A stretch of DNA of 64,000 nt, taken from NCBI GenBank assembly GCA_017549765.1, contig JAFYNM010000008.1, positions 114,946-178,945 of the forward strand. The letters run 5' to 3'. Below, piece after piece: positions 17,999 through 26,728 of this stretch. The stretch is from Bacteroidales bacterium (lineage in GTDB: Bacteria; Bacteroidota; Bacteroidia; Bacteroidales; WCHB1-69). Both the position numbers and the translations under genes were made by a program. Positions within the stretch are counted from its first letter, which is position 1; each line of letters begins with the position of its first letter. The notes beneath the pieces were generated by a model. It did no database searches, was not told where the DNA came from, and worked only from the letters and a program-made list of their open reading frames with translations.

Positions 17999-18556
17999 TT
18001 AAAAAGTTAAATGCTCTGAAATATTTTTTTTGATTTTTTCCACAGCGAAATGGTAGGAGGCTTTGAGCGCACTCTCGGAGGTCCCGAAGATCTCGGCCAT
18101 CTCGGCGTAGGGTGTCTCGTCGTAGTAACGCATGGTGAAGACGGCGCGCTGTTTGGGCGGGAGCTTGATGATGGATTCCTGAAGCAGATTCTCAATCTCT
18201 GAAGGGGAGATGAAGTTGGTCTCCGCCTGGGTGACCACCATGAAGTCGGTGTAGCTGTCGTCGTTCAGGTTCAGCAGCTTTTTCTTCTTCTCTATGAAAG
18301 TCAGGGCCTCGTTGGTGCAGATGCGCGAAATCCAGGTCTTGAGGGCAGAATCGCCCCGGAAGTTGTCCAGGTTGCGCCAGATCTTCAGACAGACGTTCTG
18401 GGTGACGTCGTTGGCGTCTTCGTGGCTGACAACGATGCGGCGCGCGTTGTAGTAAATGAAACGCTGATACTTGTTGAGCAACAACTTGAAGGCCTCTTCT
18501 TTGGTCTTCTTGTTGGAAAACAACTGTAAAATATATTCGTCGGTAATAGTGGCCAT
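17999..18556 (-). CDS. ECF RNA polymerase sigma factor (RpoE-like)
   Basis: The 185-residue protein has sigma region 2 at about 24-90 (EDANDVTQNVCLKIWRNL for 2.2, then FRGDSALKTWISRI for 2.3/2.4) and region 4 at about 125-180 (KLPPKQRAVFTMRYYDE and a helix-turn-helix EMAEIFGTSESALKASYHFA). It lacks the extra domains of sigma-70. It is encoded 6 bases after the transketolase half and 43 bases before the membrane protein, so it is probably regulated by that partner. Target genes cannot be told from the sequence. Confidence 0.9.
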   Translation of the reverse strand: MATITDEYILQLFSNKKTKEEAFKLLLNKYQRFIYYNARRIVVSHEDANDVTQNVCLKIWRNLDNFRGDSALKTWISRICTNEALTFIEKKKKLLNLNDDSYTDFMVVTQAETNFISPSEIENLLQESIIKLPPKQRAVFTMRYYDETPYAEMAEIFGTSESALKASYHFAVEKIKKNISEHLTF

Positions 18557-18562
18557 TGTGGT

Positions 18563-19516
18563 TTATTTGCGTACAATAACTCTCTTGCAGGCCTCTTTGA
18601 TGTGCTCTTCGTCAAGATGATATAAGGTCATCAGCTCTGAAGGCGTGCCACTCTCGCCGAACTTGTCATCCACGGAAACCATCTCCACCGGGGTGGGCAG
18701 CTTCCGGCAAAGGAGCTGGCAGATGGAGTCGCCCAGACCACCGTTCATGAGATGTTCCTCGGCTACCACACAGCAGCGGGTCTTTCGGACGCTGTTCAGC
18801 ACGGCCTCCTCGTCCAACGGCTTGATGGTGGCGATGTCGATGACTTCAGGGCTGAAGCCTTCCTCAGACAGGGTGTAGGCAGCTTGGAGTGCAGGATAAA
18901 CCATGTGCCCCGTGGCAAAAATGGTCACGTCGGTGCCCTCGTTCATCGTGATGGCCTTGCCAATGACGAATGGCTGGTCTTCAGGGGTGAAGACAGGCAC
19001 AGAAGGGCGTCCGAAACGGAGATACACCGGCCCATTGTATTCGGCGGCGGCAATCGTCGCCATCTTCGTCTGGTTGTAGTCGCACGGATTGATGACCACC
19101 ATGTTGGGAAGCATCTTCATCAACCCCAAATCCTCCATCATCTGATGGGTGGCGCCATCCTCGCCGACGGTCAAACCGGCATGGGAGGAACAAATCTTCA
19201 CATTTAAGTTGGAGTAGGCTACCGCCATGCGGATCTGGTCGTAAACCCGGCCCGTCATGAAACCGGCAAAAGTGCTGGCGAAGGGTACCTTCCCGCTTAA
19301 CGCCAAACCGGCGGCAATGCCGACCATGTTGGCCTCCGCAATGCCCACTTGGATGAATCTGTCCGGGAACTCTGACTTGAATCCCCCCATCTTGACACTG
19401 CCTGTGACATCAGCCGTGAGCGCAAAAACATTGGGGTTCCGTTTGCCCGCTTCTACCAGACCGTCGCCGAATCCAGAACGGGTGTCTTTCTTTAAGGTGC
19501 TTTCTATTTTTTCCAT
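18563..19516 (-). CDS. Transketolase family protein, C-terminal subunit
   Basis: The 317 residues match the C-terminal half of transketolase: a pyrimidine-binding domain (about 10-175) with the TPP-activating Glu61 in GIAEANM, and a C-terminal domain (about 190-305). In split transketolases and in DXS-like or pyruvate dehydrogenase E1 beta enzymes this half pairs with an N-terminal half that binds the diphosphate of TPP. No such gene adjoins it here; the upstream neighbour is divergent. The promoter 31 bases upstream suggests that it heads the operon that continues into the sigma factor. Confidence 0.88.
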   Translation of the reverse strand: MEKIESTLKKDTRSGFGDGLVEAGKRNPNVFALTADVTGSVKMGGFKSEFPDRFIQVGIAEANMVGIAAGLALSGKVPFASTFAGFMTGRVYDQIRMAVAYSNLNVKICSSHAGLTVGEDGATHQMMEDLGLMKMLPNMVVINPCDYNQTKMATIAAAEYNGPVYLRFGRPSVPVFTPEDQPFVIGKAITMNEGTDVTIFATGHMVYPALQAAYTLSEEGFSPEVIDIATIKPLDEEAVLNSVRKTRCCVVAEEHLMNGGLGDSICQLLCRKLPTPVEMVSVDDKFGESGTPSELMTLYHLDEEHIKEACKRVIVRK

Positions 19517-19547
19517 GCTGGTGATAGTTTGCTAAAAAAAGAAAATG

Positions 19548-19555
19548 CAAAAATA
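19548..19555 (-). promoter_or_regulatory. TAnnTTTG promoter element (TATTTTTG) for the transketolase-sigma operon
   Basis: Exact minus-strand match 31 bases before the ATG at 19516. Confidence 0.65.
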
Positions 19556-19621
19556 CGAAAAATGATAAAAGCAAGTTATAAAAAAAATTACTTTATTTGT
19601 ATGTTCATTTTTTAAACGTGG

Positions 19622-22600
19622 ATGAAGACCTGTTTAAGACTGCTGCTTATATTATTATTGTATGCTCCAACGCTGTCGGCCCAGACCGGTAGCCCAGTCC
19701 GATTGTCTCACCACCTTGTGGACACGCTCTCCTTTTCCATTGATACGCTCTCTATTGTGCCGGGCTCTTTCCATCCCATAGGACTCGATCCCGACAGCTA
19801 CACCCTCGACCCGATTTCCGCCACCCTGAAACTGAAGGATTCCACCCTCCTGGGCAAGGTTATCTCTTATGAGTACCAAACCTATTCGATGGATTTTTCC
19901 AAACCATTATCTCACAAGTCTATCCAACTTTTGGAACAGGCCACACCTTATGTCGTCACAAATCCTGAATATCCCGCCCTTTCCCTTGAAAAGGAGGAGG
20001 ACCGGACTCGCATGGTGAGCTCGGGGTCTATCTCCCGCGGTGTCTCGGTGGGCAATAGCCAAGATCTGGTGTTGAACTCTTCCTTAAATCTCCAATTGTA
20101 TGGAAATCTCACAGAAAATCTTCAACTACAGGCAGTTATATCGGATAAAAATATTCCAATACAACCAGAAGGCAACACACAGAATATTCAAAATATTAAT
20201 AATGTATATATAAAATTGTTGTACAAAGATCGTGCTACGGTAAGTGCTGGCGACATAGCACTTCCGGCTCCCAAAAGTCAATTTCTTTTCGCTACTGGTG
20301 ATTTGCTGGGCATGGACGGCTCTGTCACTTCGATGTTTAAGGATAATATGGTGTTAACCAATAGGTTGGGTGGCGGTGTGGCCAAAGGGCGTTTTGTGCA
20401 ACAGACCATCCAGCCCCAGAGCGGGGTGCAGGGACCCTACAAATTGATGGGTGAGTATGGCGAACTAGGCATCGTGATCATTGCCGGCTCCGAACGTGTC
20501 TATGTGGATGGAAAACTCCTTGTTCGCGGACAAGACCAGGACTATACGATAGACTATAACACGGCGGAACTGACCTTTACACCTGCCATGTTGATGGCCC
20601 CGGAAAAACGTGTGGTGGTGGAGTTTGAATATGCCGACCGTCATTATGCCCGATACGACTTGTATTCCTATAATGATTTTCAAATCAACCGGCATCATCT
20701 GCATGTGAACTTTTATCAATCCCAAGATCTGAAAAACCAATCGCTGCAACCGGAACTTTCAGATGCCCACAAACTCTTTCTCTCTCAGATGGGAGACCAG
20801 GATGCCGCCGCCTACCACATCTTTGAGACAGTACCTTTTGCGCAAGACCGCGTGCAATATGAGCGCCGCGACACGCTGGTGAACGGCCAACCCTATACGG
20901 GTATATATGTCTATACGACAGACCCCAGTGCAACAGTGTATGCGCCCACATTTACCTATGTGGGTGCCAATAAGGGATCCTATCGCTTGCAGTCTTCCAC
21001 CACCAATGGTCGCGTCTTCGTCTGGGTGGCTCCCGAGAACGGGCACTTGCAAGGGGATTATGAGGCCGCAGTCCAGCTCACTACTCCCAAGATGGCTCAG
21101 ATGCTGACGATTGCCTCGGAGAGCCAGTTGACCAAGCGTTTCTCTTTCTCTAACGAGTTGGCACTCTCTCATTATGACCAGAATCTGTTCTCCAAACTGG
21201 ACGACAAGGATAATGTCGGCTTTGCCTATCATGCCTGTGCCAAGCATGTGCAGCCGTTGCAGAGGTTGCGTGACGATACAGCGACATGGCGTCTGCAGTC
21301 GGAAATCGAATGGCAGTTTGTTCATCGGAATTTCCATGCCATAGAAAGATTCCGGGAGGTGGAGTTCGCCCGTGACTATAACTTGACCAACCAGGACTCT
21401 GTTCCCCGCTCCGAGCAGATGTTGCATGCTTTGATATCCGTTCAAAAACCTGGAGTGAGCACGACATCCTACTCCCTGAACTGGTTTTCCCGACTGAAGG
21501 AGATGTACGCCCTCCGGCATGTGCTGTTTTCCCGTCAGCAATGGAAGGGCTTCCTGTTCGACACCAAGACCTCCTTCCTTCATTCGAACGACGCCCTACA
21601 ACGCACCCGCTACTGGACATCCAGCAACCAACTCTCCTATTCTTTCAAACCGATCGAGATTGGGGTGCGCCATCTGTTGGAACATAATCTGTTCCAGGAT
21701 GCATTGACCGATACTTTGCGATCTAACAGCTTTTCTTTCAATGAGTTTGAGATCTACTTCAAGAACAGCGCTCAACAGACCAAGTATCATTATCTGCTTG
21801 CCTATAAAAATAGGGTGGAGTGGTCTCCCGACACCTCCGGCCTACGGCAGCATCTCGCTATCCATGAGGCACGAACCTCTTTTGGAATACATCACTGGAG
21901 GAACCATCAGCTCTCTATCCAAGGAACCTACAGAAACCAAAGGCTGGTGGAGAGCATGAATGCGGCAGAGCACTATTTCGTGGGAAGTGCAGAATATACG
22001 GGTCGTATCTGGAAGAAGGCCATTGTGCTCCAGACCTATTATGAAGTCGGGAGCGGCATGGAACAACAGAAAGTCTTCACTTTCCTGAAGGTGGCACCCG
22101 GACAGGGCACGCACGTGTGGAACGACTATAATGGGAACGGCATAGAGGAATTGGAGGAGTTCGAGGTGGCGGCATTCCAGTATGAAGCTGATTATGTCAA
22201 GGTGTTCCTCGCCAGCAACGACTATATCAATACGTTCAACAATCAGTTGACGCAAAGCGTGCAGTTCCGTCCTGCCAACCTGTGGAGTCAGCCTCTCGGG
22301 TTCCGCAAGTTCCTTTCCCGTTTTTCAGATGTGATGATGATCCGTTCCCAAATGAAGAACCTGCTCCCCAATATGAATCCTTTCCATCGGAATATGGAGG
22401 ACACCAATGTGGTGAACCGCAATATGGTCCTGAACAACACGCTCTCCTTCAACAACAGCTCCTCGAAGTTCGCCTTTGACTTTATCGTACAGGAGAGCCA
22501 GCAGAAGAATCTGCTTTATTATGGCTTTGAACGGTCGAATGTCAGTCTTCAACATGTGGTCCTGAAGAGCGCGCCGGTGCGTTTTCTTCGGTTGCAGGTA

Positions 22601-23059
22601 GGATATCTCCATCAAGAGACAGTCAACCAATCGGAGTCTATGACTTCCCGTTGTTATCAGATCCTTCACCATCAGACGGAATCTCGCGTGATGTTTCAAC
22701 ATCGCAATATCCTGACCCTTACGGCCGACTATATCTGGATGTGGAAACATGAGGCGAAGACGGAGTCCATGATGCGCGCGCACAAAGCGTCGCTGACTGC
22801 CGATGTCAGGATGGCCAAGTATGGCGTGCTCACAGGGAGTGTCCAATATGTGCTTATGGGAGGCTCGGTGCCGGCCAACTCCTCTATTTCCTATGTGATG
22901 CTGGAGGGCCTCTCCATAGGCCAGAACGCCCTGTGGGAGCTTAGATACCAGCTTTCGCTGAATAACTATCTGCAACTTGCCTTCTACTATGAGGGACGCT
23001 ATTCCCAGGGACATCGGGTTGTCCATACCGGAAATGTGACGGTCAAGGCTCAATTTTAA
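19622..23059 (+). CDS. Large outer-membrane beta-barrel protein with SprA-like motifs
   Basis: This 1145-residue protein has a signal peptide (1-20, ending LSAQ). Residues about 120-250 are beta-rich (SISRGVSVGNSQDLVLNSSLNLQLYG). Near 285-320 it carries a small domain with VYVDGKLL and DYTIDYNTAELTF, a pattern I know from the Sov/SprA translocon, in which it recurs. From about 500 on, alternating polar/hydrophobic strands with aromatic ends suggest a barrel. At 835-846 there is a calcium-loop-like DYNGNGIEELEE. SprA itself is about twice as long, so this is a relative or a family sharing the domain. It lies upstream of porP on the same strand; a part in type IX secretion is an inference. Confidence 0.6.
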   Translation: MKTCLRLLLILLLYAPTLSAQTGSPVRLSHHLVDTLSFSIDTLSIVPGSFHPIGLDPDSYTLDPISATLKLKDSTLLGKVISYEYQTYSMDFSKPLSHKSIQLLEQATPYVVTNPEYPALSLEKEEDRTRMVSSGSISRGVSVGNSQDLVLNSSLNLQLYGNLTENLQLQAVISDKNIPIQPEGNTQNIQNINNVYIKLLYKDRATVSAGDIALPAPKSQFLFATGDLLGMDGSVTSMFKDNMVLTNRLGGGVAKGRFVQQTIQPQSGVQGPYKLMGEYGELGIVIIAGSERVYVDGKLLVRGQDQDYTIDYNTAELTFTPAMLMAPEKRVVVEFEYADRHYARYDLYSYNDFQINRHHLHVNFYQSQDLKNQSLQPELSDAHKLFLSQMGDQDAAAYHIFETVPFAQDRVQYERRDTLVNGQPYTGIYVYTTDPSATVYAPTFTYVGANKGSYRLQSSTTNGRVFVWVAPENGHLQGDYEAAVQLTTPKMAQMLTIASESQLTKRFSFSNELALSHYDQNLFSKLDDKDNVGFAYHACAKHVQPLQRLRDDTATWRLQSEIEWQFVHRNFHAIERFREVEFARDYNLTNQDSVPRSEQMLHALISVQKPGVSTTSYSLNWFSRLKEMYALRHVLFSRQQWKGFLFDTKTSFLHSNDALQRTRYWTSSNQLSYSFKPIEIGVRHLLEHNLFQDALTDTLRSNSFSFNEFEIYFKNSAQQTKYHYLLAYKNRVEWSPDTSGLRQHLAIHEARTSFGIHHWRNHQLSIQGTYRNQRLVESMNAAEHYFVGSAEYTGRIWKKAIVLQTYYEVGSGMEQQKVFTFLKVAPGQGTHVWNDYNGNGIEELEEFEVAAFQYEADYVKVFLASNDYINTFNNQLTQSVQFRPANLWSQPLGFRKFLSRFSDVMMIRSQMKNLLPNMNPFHRNMEDTNVVNRNMVLNNTLSFNNSSSKFAFDFIVQESQQKNLLYYGFERSNVSLQHVVLKSAPVRFLRLQVGYLHQETVNQSESMTSRCYQILHHQTESRVMFQHRNILTLTADYIWMWKHEAKTESMMRAHKASLTADVRMAKYGVLTGSVQYVLMGGSVPANSSISYVMLEGLSIGQNALWELRYQLSLNNYLQLAFYYEGRYSQGHRVVHTGNVTVKAQF

Positions 23060-23381
23060 CCCTCGACCTTTTTTTCTCTCATTGCCGGTCTCTGAAATTC
23101 CTTTTTTTTTGAGCCGAAGAAAATTTTTTTATAATCAACTTATTATCAACATGTTGAATATTTTTATCCATTCAACTGGTATTTTTTTTTTATCAAGTGT
23201 TTGAAACAAAAAAAAATGTTGTATTTTTGTCGCTTAAAATTCTAAAAGTGAGTTATAGTATGTAACTTTTTTTGAGGATTGTAGTATAACACTATTCCAT
23301 AACGTATGGAAAAACAATTCTTGAAATTGCATAACAAACTGGCTTTTAGGCAGTTGTGTGGTAAATTAAAAGAATTATATA
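23060..23381 (+). other. 322-base intergenic region holding the por operon promoter and leader
   Basis: The region is AT-rich with several long A and T runs. It contains the promoter element at 23222-23229 and the 28-codon frame at 23306-23392. I see no clear terminator hairpin for the upstream gene, so read-through into the por genes is possible. Confidence 0.6.
23222..23229 (+). promoter_or_regulatory. TAnnTTTG promoter element (TATTTTTG) for the por operon
   Basis: Exact match with a TTTG about 18 bases upstream that could serve as the -33 element. The leader to porP would be roughly 150 bases, long for this window. Confidence 0.6.
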
Positions 23382-23392
23382 ATGAATATTAG
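23306..23392 (+). CDS. Short open frame overlapping the porP start (possible leader peptide)
   Basis: An ATG at 23306 opens a 28-codon frame ending with TAG at 23390-23392, 11 bases inside porP in another frame. The peptide (MEKQFLKLHNKLAFRQLCGK and eight more residues) is basic and has no known motif. The arrangement would allow translational coupling to porP. It may also be chance in an AT-rich leader; the size gives no statistical support. Confidence 0.25.
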   Translation: MEKQFLKLHNKLAFRQLCGKLKELYNEY

Positions 23393-24425
23393 GATCATTA
23401 AAATCGGTATTTTGGCATTGTTTATGATGTCTTTTGCTGTGAAAAGTTTTGCGCAGGATGATGTGCAATTTACGCTTTTTCCGTGGGCAACATCCTATTA
23501 TAACGCGGGTGGTATCGGTGAGCAGAACAACACGCTTTGTTTTACCGCTATCTATGGAAGCAAATATACCGGTTGGAATGATGTTTATTATGATGAAAAT
23601 GGTGTGGAGCATAAGGACAAGACAGCTCCGCAGGATTTTCTTTTCAATTTAGAGTCTTATCTTAAAAAGTTACATGGCTCTTTAGGCCTCTCCCTCGTTA
23701 GTGATCGTATTGGTTACTATCAGAATATCGGGGTGAAGTTAGGCTATTCGTACAAGTTGAGAGTCGGTGGTGGACACCTTGGCATTGGTGCACAGGTTTC
23801 CTTATACAACCAGAGTAACAAGCTTGAGCCCCGTCCTATCCAGGATGGTGATCCCGTTTTGAATCAGCTGGATGAATCCACGATGGACTTGGACTTCAGC
23901 TTTGGTGTTTTGTACAAGAATGACCAATGGTATGCCGGTTTGGGTGTCACCCAGCTGGCGAGTGCCTTTGACAAGAATCAGGTGCTGCGTCTGTCTGGTG
24001 ATCACGGCTCCATCCGTACCCCGCAACTGTATGCACATGGTGGTTATACGTGGGTGATTCCGGCCAACCCCAATTGGGAGTTGTTGCCGCAGGCGTTGGT
24101 CAAGACTGATTTCAAAACGTTCCAGTTTGACATCATGGCATTAGCCCGTTACAATGGCATTTTCTGGGGAGGTCTCAGCTACCGATTCCAGGATGCCGTT
24201 TCTGTTATGTTCGGCGCCCGTCCTTTCTACAACTCTTCCAATGTCTATCTCAAGGGTTTGGATTGCGGCATCTCTTATGGATTCACCACGAACACCCTCG
24301 GATACCGTGTCAACAGAGGATTCGGCGATATCGAGGTGATGGTCCGTTACTGTTTCGACATTTACAGACCTGAGATCTTCTCCGGCTATGGTAACACACG
24401 TTACATTTATAAAAATAGATACTAA
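23382..24425 (+). CDS. porP: Type IX secretion system outer-membrane protein PorP/SprF family
   Basis: The 347-residue protein has a signal peptide (1-25, ending SFAQ) and a beta-barrel-like body. Family marks include the N-terminal FTLFPWATSYYNAGGIGEQN, the central LGYSYKLRVGGGHLGIGAQV and a C-terminus ending in an aromatic-rich strand. PorP-type proteins work with the PorK/PorN ring and the PorL/PorM motor in the T9SS and gliding machinery. It is the first gene of the porP-K-L-M-N run, which makes the assignment safe even though PorP/SprF paralogs are common. Confidence 0.9.
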   Translation: MNIRIIKIGILALFMMSFAVKSFAQDDVQFTLFPWATSYYNAGGIGEQNNTLCFTAIYGSKYTGWNDVYYDENGVEHKDKTAPQDFLFNLESYLKKLHGSLGLSLVSDRIGYYQNIGVKLGYSYKLRVGGGHLGIGAQVSLYNQSNKLEPRPIQDGDPVLNQLDESTMDLDFSFGVLYKNDQWYAGLGVTQLASAFDKNQVLRLSGDHGSIRTPQLYAHGGYTWVIPANPNWELLPQALVKTDFKTFQFDIMALARYNGIFWGGLSYRFQDAVSVMFGARPFYNSSNVYLKGLDCGISYGFTTNTLGYRVNRGFGDIEVMVRYCFDIYRPEIFSGYGNTRYIYKNRY

Positions 24426-24479
24426 GCACAATATTTGTAAACAAACATTCGTTAATAGAAAATATAAATCTTAAATAAC

Positions 24480-25910
24480 ATGAAAAGGGTAATTATGCTA
24501 GTTGCAGTGATGCTGGTTGTTTTCGCATCCTGTAAAAATGGTGGCGACGGCCAATTGGTTGGTGTCAAGGACCGTCCCAGCGTTTTAGATTTAGAGCCGT
24601 ATGGCATGGTCTATGTCCCGACCGGTCACTATGTGATGGGCGGTGGCGACGAGGATGTGCCGTTCGCCTTGACTCAGCAGTCCAAGAATGTGACAGTCCA
24701 AGCATTCTATATGGACGAGACCGAGATCACGAACAACGAGTACCGTCAGTTTGTTTACTGGGTGCGCGACTCTATCGCACACGTGCTCTTGGGAGAGGCT
24801 GAAATCACCGAAGAGGAGAAATACGGCCACTACCAGAAGTACAAAAAAGGTGAGAACGAAGGTGAACTCATCGAGCCTAAGTTGATCAACTGGAAAGAGG
24901 AGATTCCTTGGGATTCCGAGAATGAGGAGGTCCAATCCGCCCTCAGCCCGTTGTTCAACAAGGTGAACACCCGTTTCTACCACTATCGTCCCAATACAAC
25001 CAATATCTCCATGTACAATTTTGAGTATTGGTGGTATGATTATCGCAACTTCCGCGACGCCAAGGATCCCGACCAGTTTGGCGCGGCTACCAAGGAGTTC
25101 GACAAGGATGCAGTGGATTACGGCGGTCTGTATGCCAACCGTCCCAGCAGTACGGGCAGTGGCTATCAGCGTTTCATCAGACATGAGGTCGTGAATATTT
25201 ATCCCGATACCTTGTGCTGGGCCCACGATTTCGTATATTCTTACAATGAGCCGATGGTCTTGAACTATTTTGCTAACCCACAATATGATAATTACCCTGT
25301 AGTAGGTGTTAGCTGGCAACAGGCCAAAGCTTTCTCTTATTGGAGAACCCACTTGCGTATGGCATGGCTTTCCGGTAAGGAGTATGCCAACGAGCAGGAG
25401 TTCAGACTCCCCATCGAGGCTGAATGGGAGTGGGCTGCCAGAGGTGGCAATGAACTGGCCACCTATCCGTGGGGCGGTATCTATACCACCAACCGTAACG
25501 GCTGTTTCTTGAGCAACTTCAAACCTCAAAGAGGTAACTATGTCGCTGATGACAATTTCTATCCGAGCATTGTGGCCCATTATTACCCGAATGACTGGGG
25601 CCTGTTCGACATGTCCGGCAACGTGGCTGAGTGGTGCGAGGACGCCTTCGACAAATCCGCTACCAACTTCCAGCACGATATGAACCCGGTTTATGTCTAT
25701 TATGCTAAGAAGGATGACTCACCCGCCAAGAAGAGAAAAGTGATCCGTGGCGGTTCCTGGAAGGACGTCAGCTATTACACCACCGTGTATGCCCGTACTT
25801 TCGAATATCAGGATACCTGTAAGTCTTATGTGGGCTTCCGTAATGTCCAGACTTTCATGGGTCGTCAAAGAGGTGACAACTCCAGCAGAAGTGCCTCTCA
25901 TGTTTATTAG
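24480..25910 (+). CDS. porK: Type IX secretion system lipoprotein PorK/GldK
   Basis: The 476-residue lipoprotein has the lipobox VFASC with Cys at 18. The body has a formylglycine-generating-enzyme-like (FGE-sulfatase) fold: MVYVPTGHYVMGGGDE near 40, DETEITNNEYRQF near 80, and the C-terminal RGGSWKD and GFRNV. The catalytic Cys pair of true FGE enzymes is not evident, as expected for GldK, a structural protein. With PorN it forms the large ring under the outer membrane. It is 54 bases after porP. Confidence 0.95.
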   Translation: MKRVIMLVAVMLVVFASCKNGGDGQLVGVKDRPSVLDLEPYGMVYVPTGHYVMGGGDEDVPFALTQQSKNVTVQAFYMDETEITNNEYRQFVYWVRDSIAHVLLGEAEITEEEKYGHYQKYKKGENEGELIEPKLINWKEEIPWDSENEEVQSALSPLFNKVNTRFYHYRPNTTNISMYNFEYWWYDYRNFRDAKDPDQFGAATKEFDKDAVDYGGLYANRPSSTGSGYQRFIRHEVVNIYPDTLCWAHDFVYSYNEPMVLNYFANPQYDNYPVVGVSWQQAKAFSYWRTHLRMAWLSGKEYANEQEFRLPIEAEWEWAARGGNELATYPWGGIYTTNRNGCFLSNFKPQRGNYVADDNFYPSIVAHYYPNDWGLFDMSGNVAEWCEDAFDKSATNFQHDMNPVYVYYAKKDDSPAKKRKVIRGGSWKDVSYYTTVYARTFEYQDTCKSYVGFRNVQTFMGRQRGDNSSRSASHVY

Positions 25911-25958
25911 AAAATTAATTAATTCACAAAATCATTAACTTTATTAAATTTAAAACCA

Positions 25959-26675
25959 ATGAACTTTATTGACAGATTAGTTAGATCAAATGGTTACAAG
26001 AACTTCATGGCAAAGTTGTACGGTTGGGGTGCAGCCGTCGTAATCGTAGGTGCCTTGTTCAAAATTTTGCACTGGCCTGGCGCTAACATCATGCTTATGA
26101 TCGGTATGTTCACGGAATCCGTAATCTTCTTCCTTTCCGCTTTTGAACCGCCTCACATGGAGTTCAACTGGGCTTTGGTCTATCCCGAACTGGCCACTGG
26201 TGACGAGGTGGAGCCTACCAAGAGAGAGAAGAAAAAACAAATCACTGGTGAGACTCCGACCCAACAGCTCGACAAGATGCTGGAGGAAGCCAAGATTGGT
26301 CCTGATTTGATTGAAAGCCTCGCAACGGGTATGAGAAACCTCGGTGACAATGCCAAGAAATTGGCCGGCATGTCTGACGCCACCGTCGCTTCCGACGCTT
26401 TCGTGGGCAACTTGACCAAGGCCGCCGAATCTGTCCGCAATATGACCCTCAAATATGACAAGATCGCCAATTCTCTCGAAACCGACGCTTCTGCATCTAC
26501 CGCCTACGTGGAGAGCTTGAAGAAAGCCACCACCGCTGTGAACCAGATGGCTGCCGCTTACGAGCAGACGACGAACTACAAGTCTGAAATGGATAAGTTA
26601 ACCAACAACATCGCCGCCTTGAGCAAGGTTTATGGCAATATGCTTGCCGCTATGGGCCAAACCCCTAGCAGATAA
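25959..26675 (+). CDS. porL: Type IX secretion motor protein PorL/GldL
   Basis: GldL is the inner-membrane stator-like part of the proton-driven T9SS motor. The 238-residue protein has two membrane helices at about 21-39 and 42-62 and a long cytoplasmic helical tail. Polar residues lie in or next to the helices: Lys35, His38, Glu53 and Glu63. The ten-residue spacing of the two Glu equals that of the functional pair in Flavobacterium GldL. The tail is predicted to be coiled-coil and Ala/Thr-rich. It lies 48 bases after porK and 53 before porM. Confidence 0.93.
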   Translation: MNFIDRLVRSNGYKNFMAKLYGWGAAVVIVGALFKILHWPGANIMLMIGMFTESVIFFLSAFEPPHMEFNWALVYPELATGDEVEPTKREKKKQITGETPTQQLDKMLEEAKIGPDLIESLATGMRNLGDNAKKLAGMSDATVASDAFVGNLTKAAESVRNMTLKYDKIANSLETDASASTAYVESLKKATTAVNQMAAAYEQTTNYKSEMDKLTNNIAALSKVYGNMLAAMGQTPSR

Positions 26676-26728
26676 TCCCTGCACAAGACACTAATCATTT
26701 TTATTCACTAATACTTTAAACATAAGAT

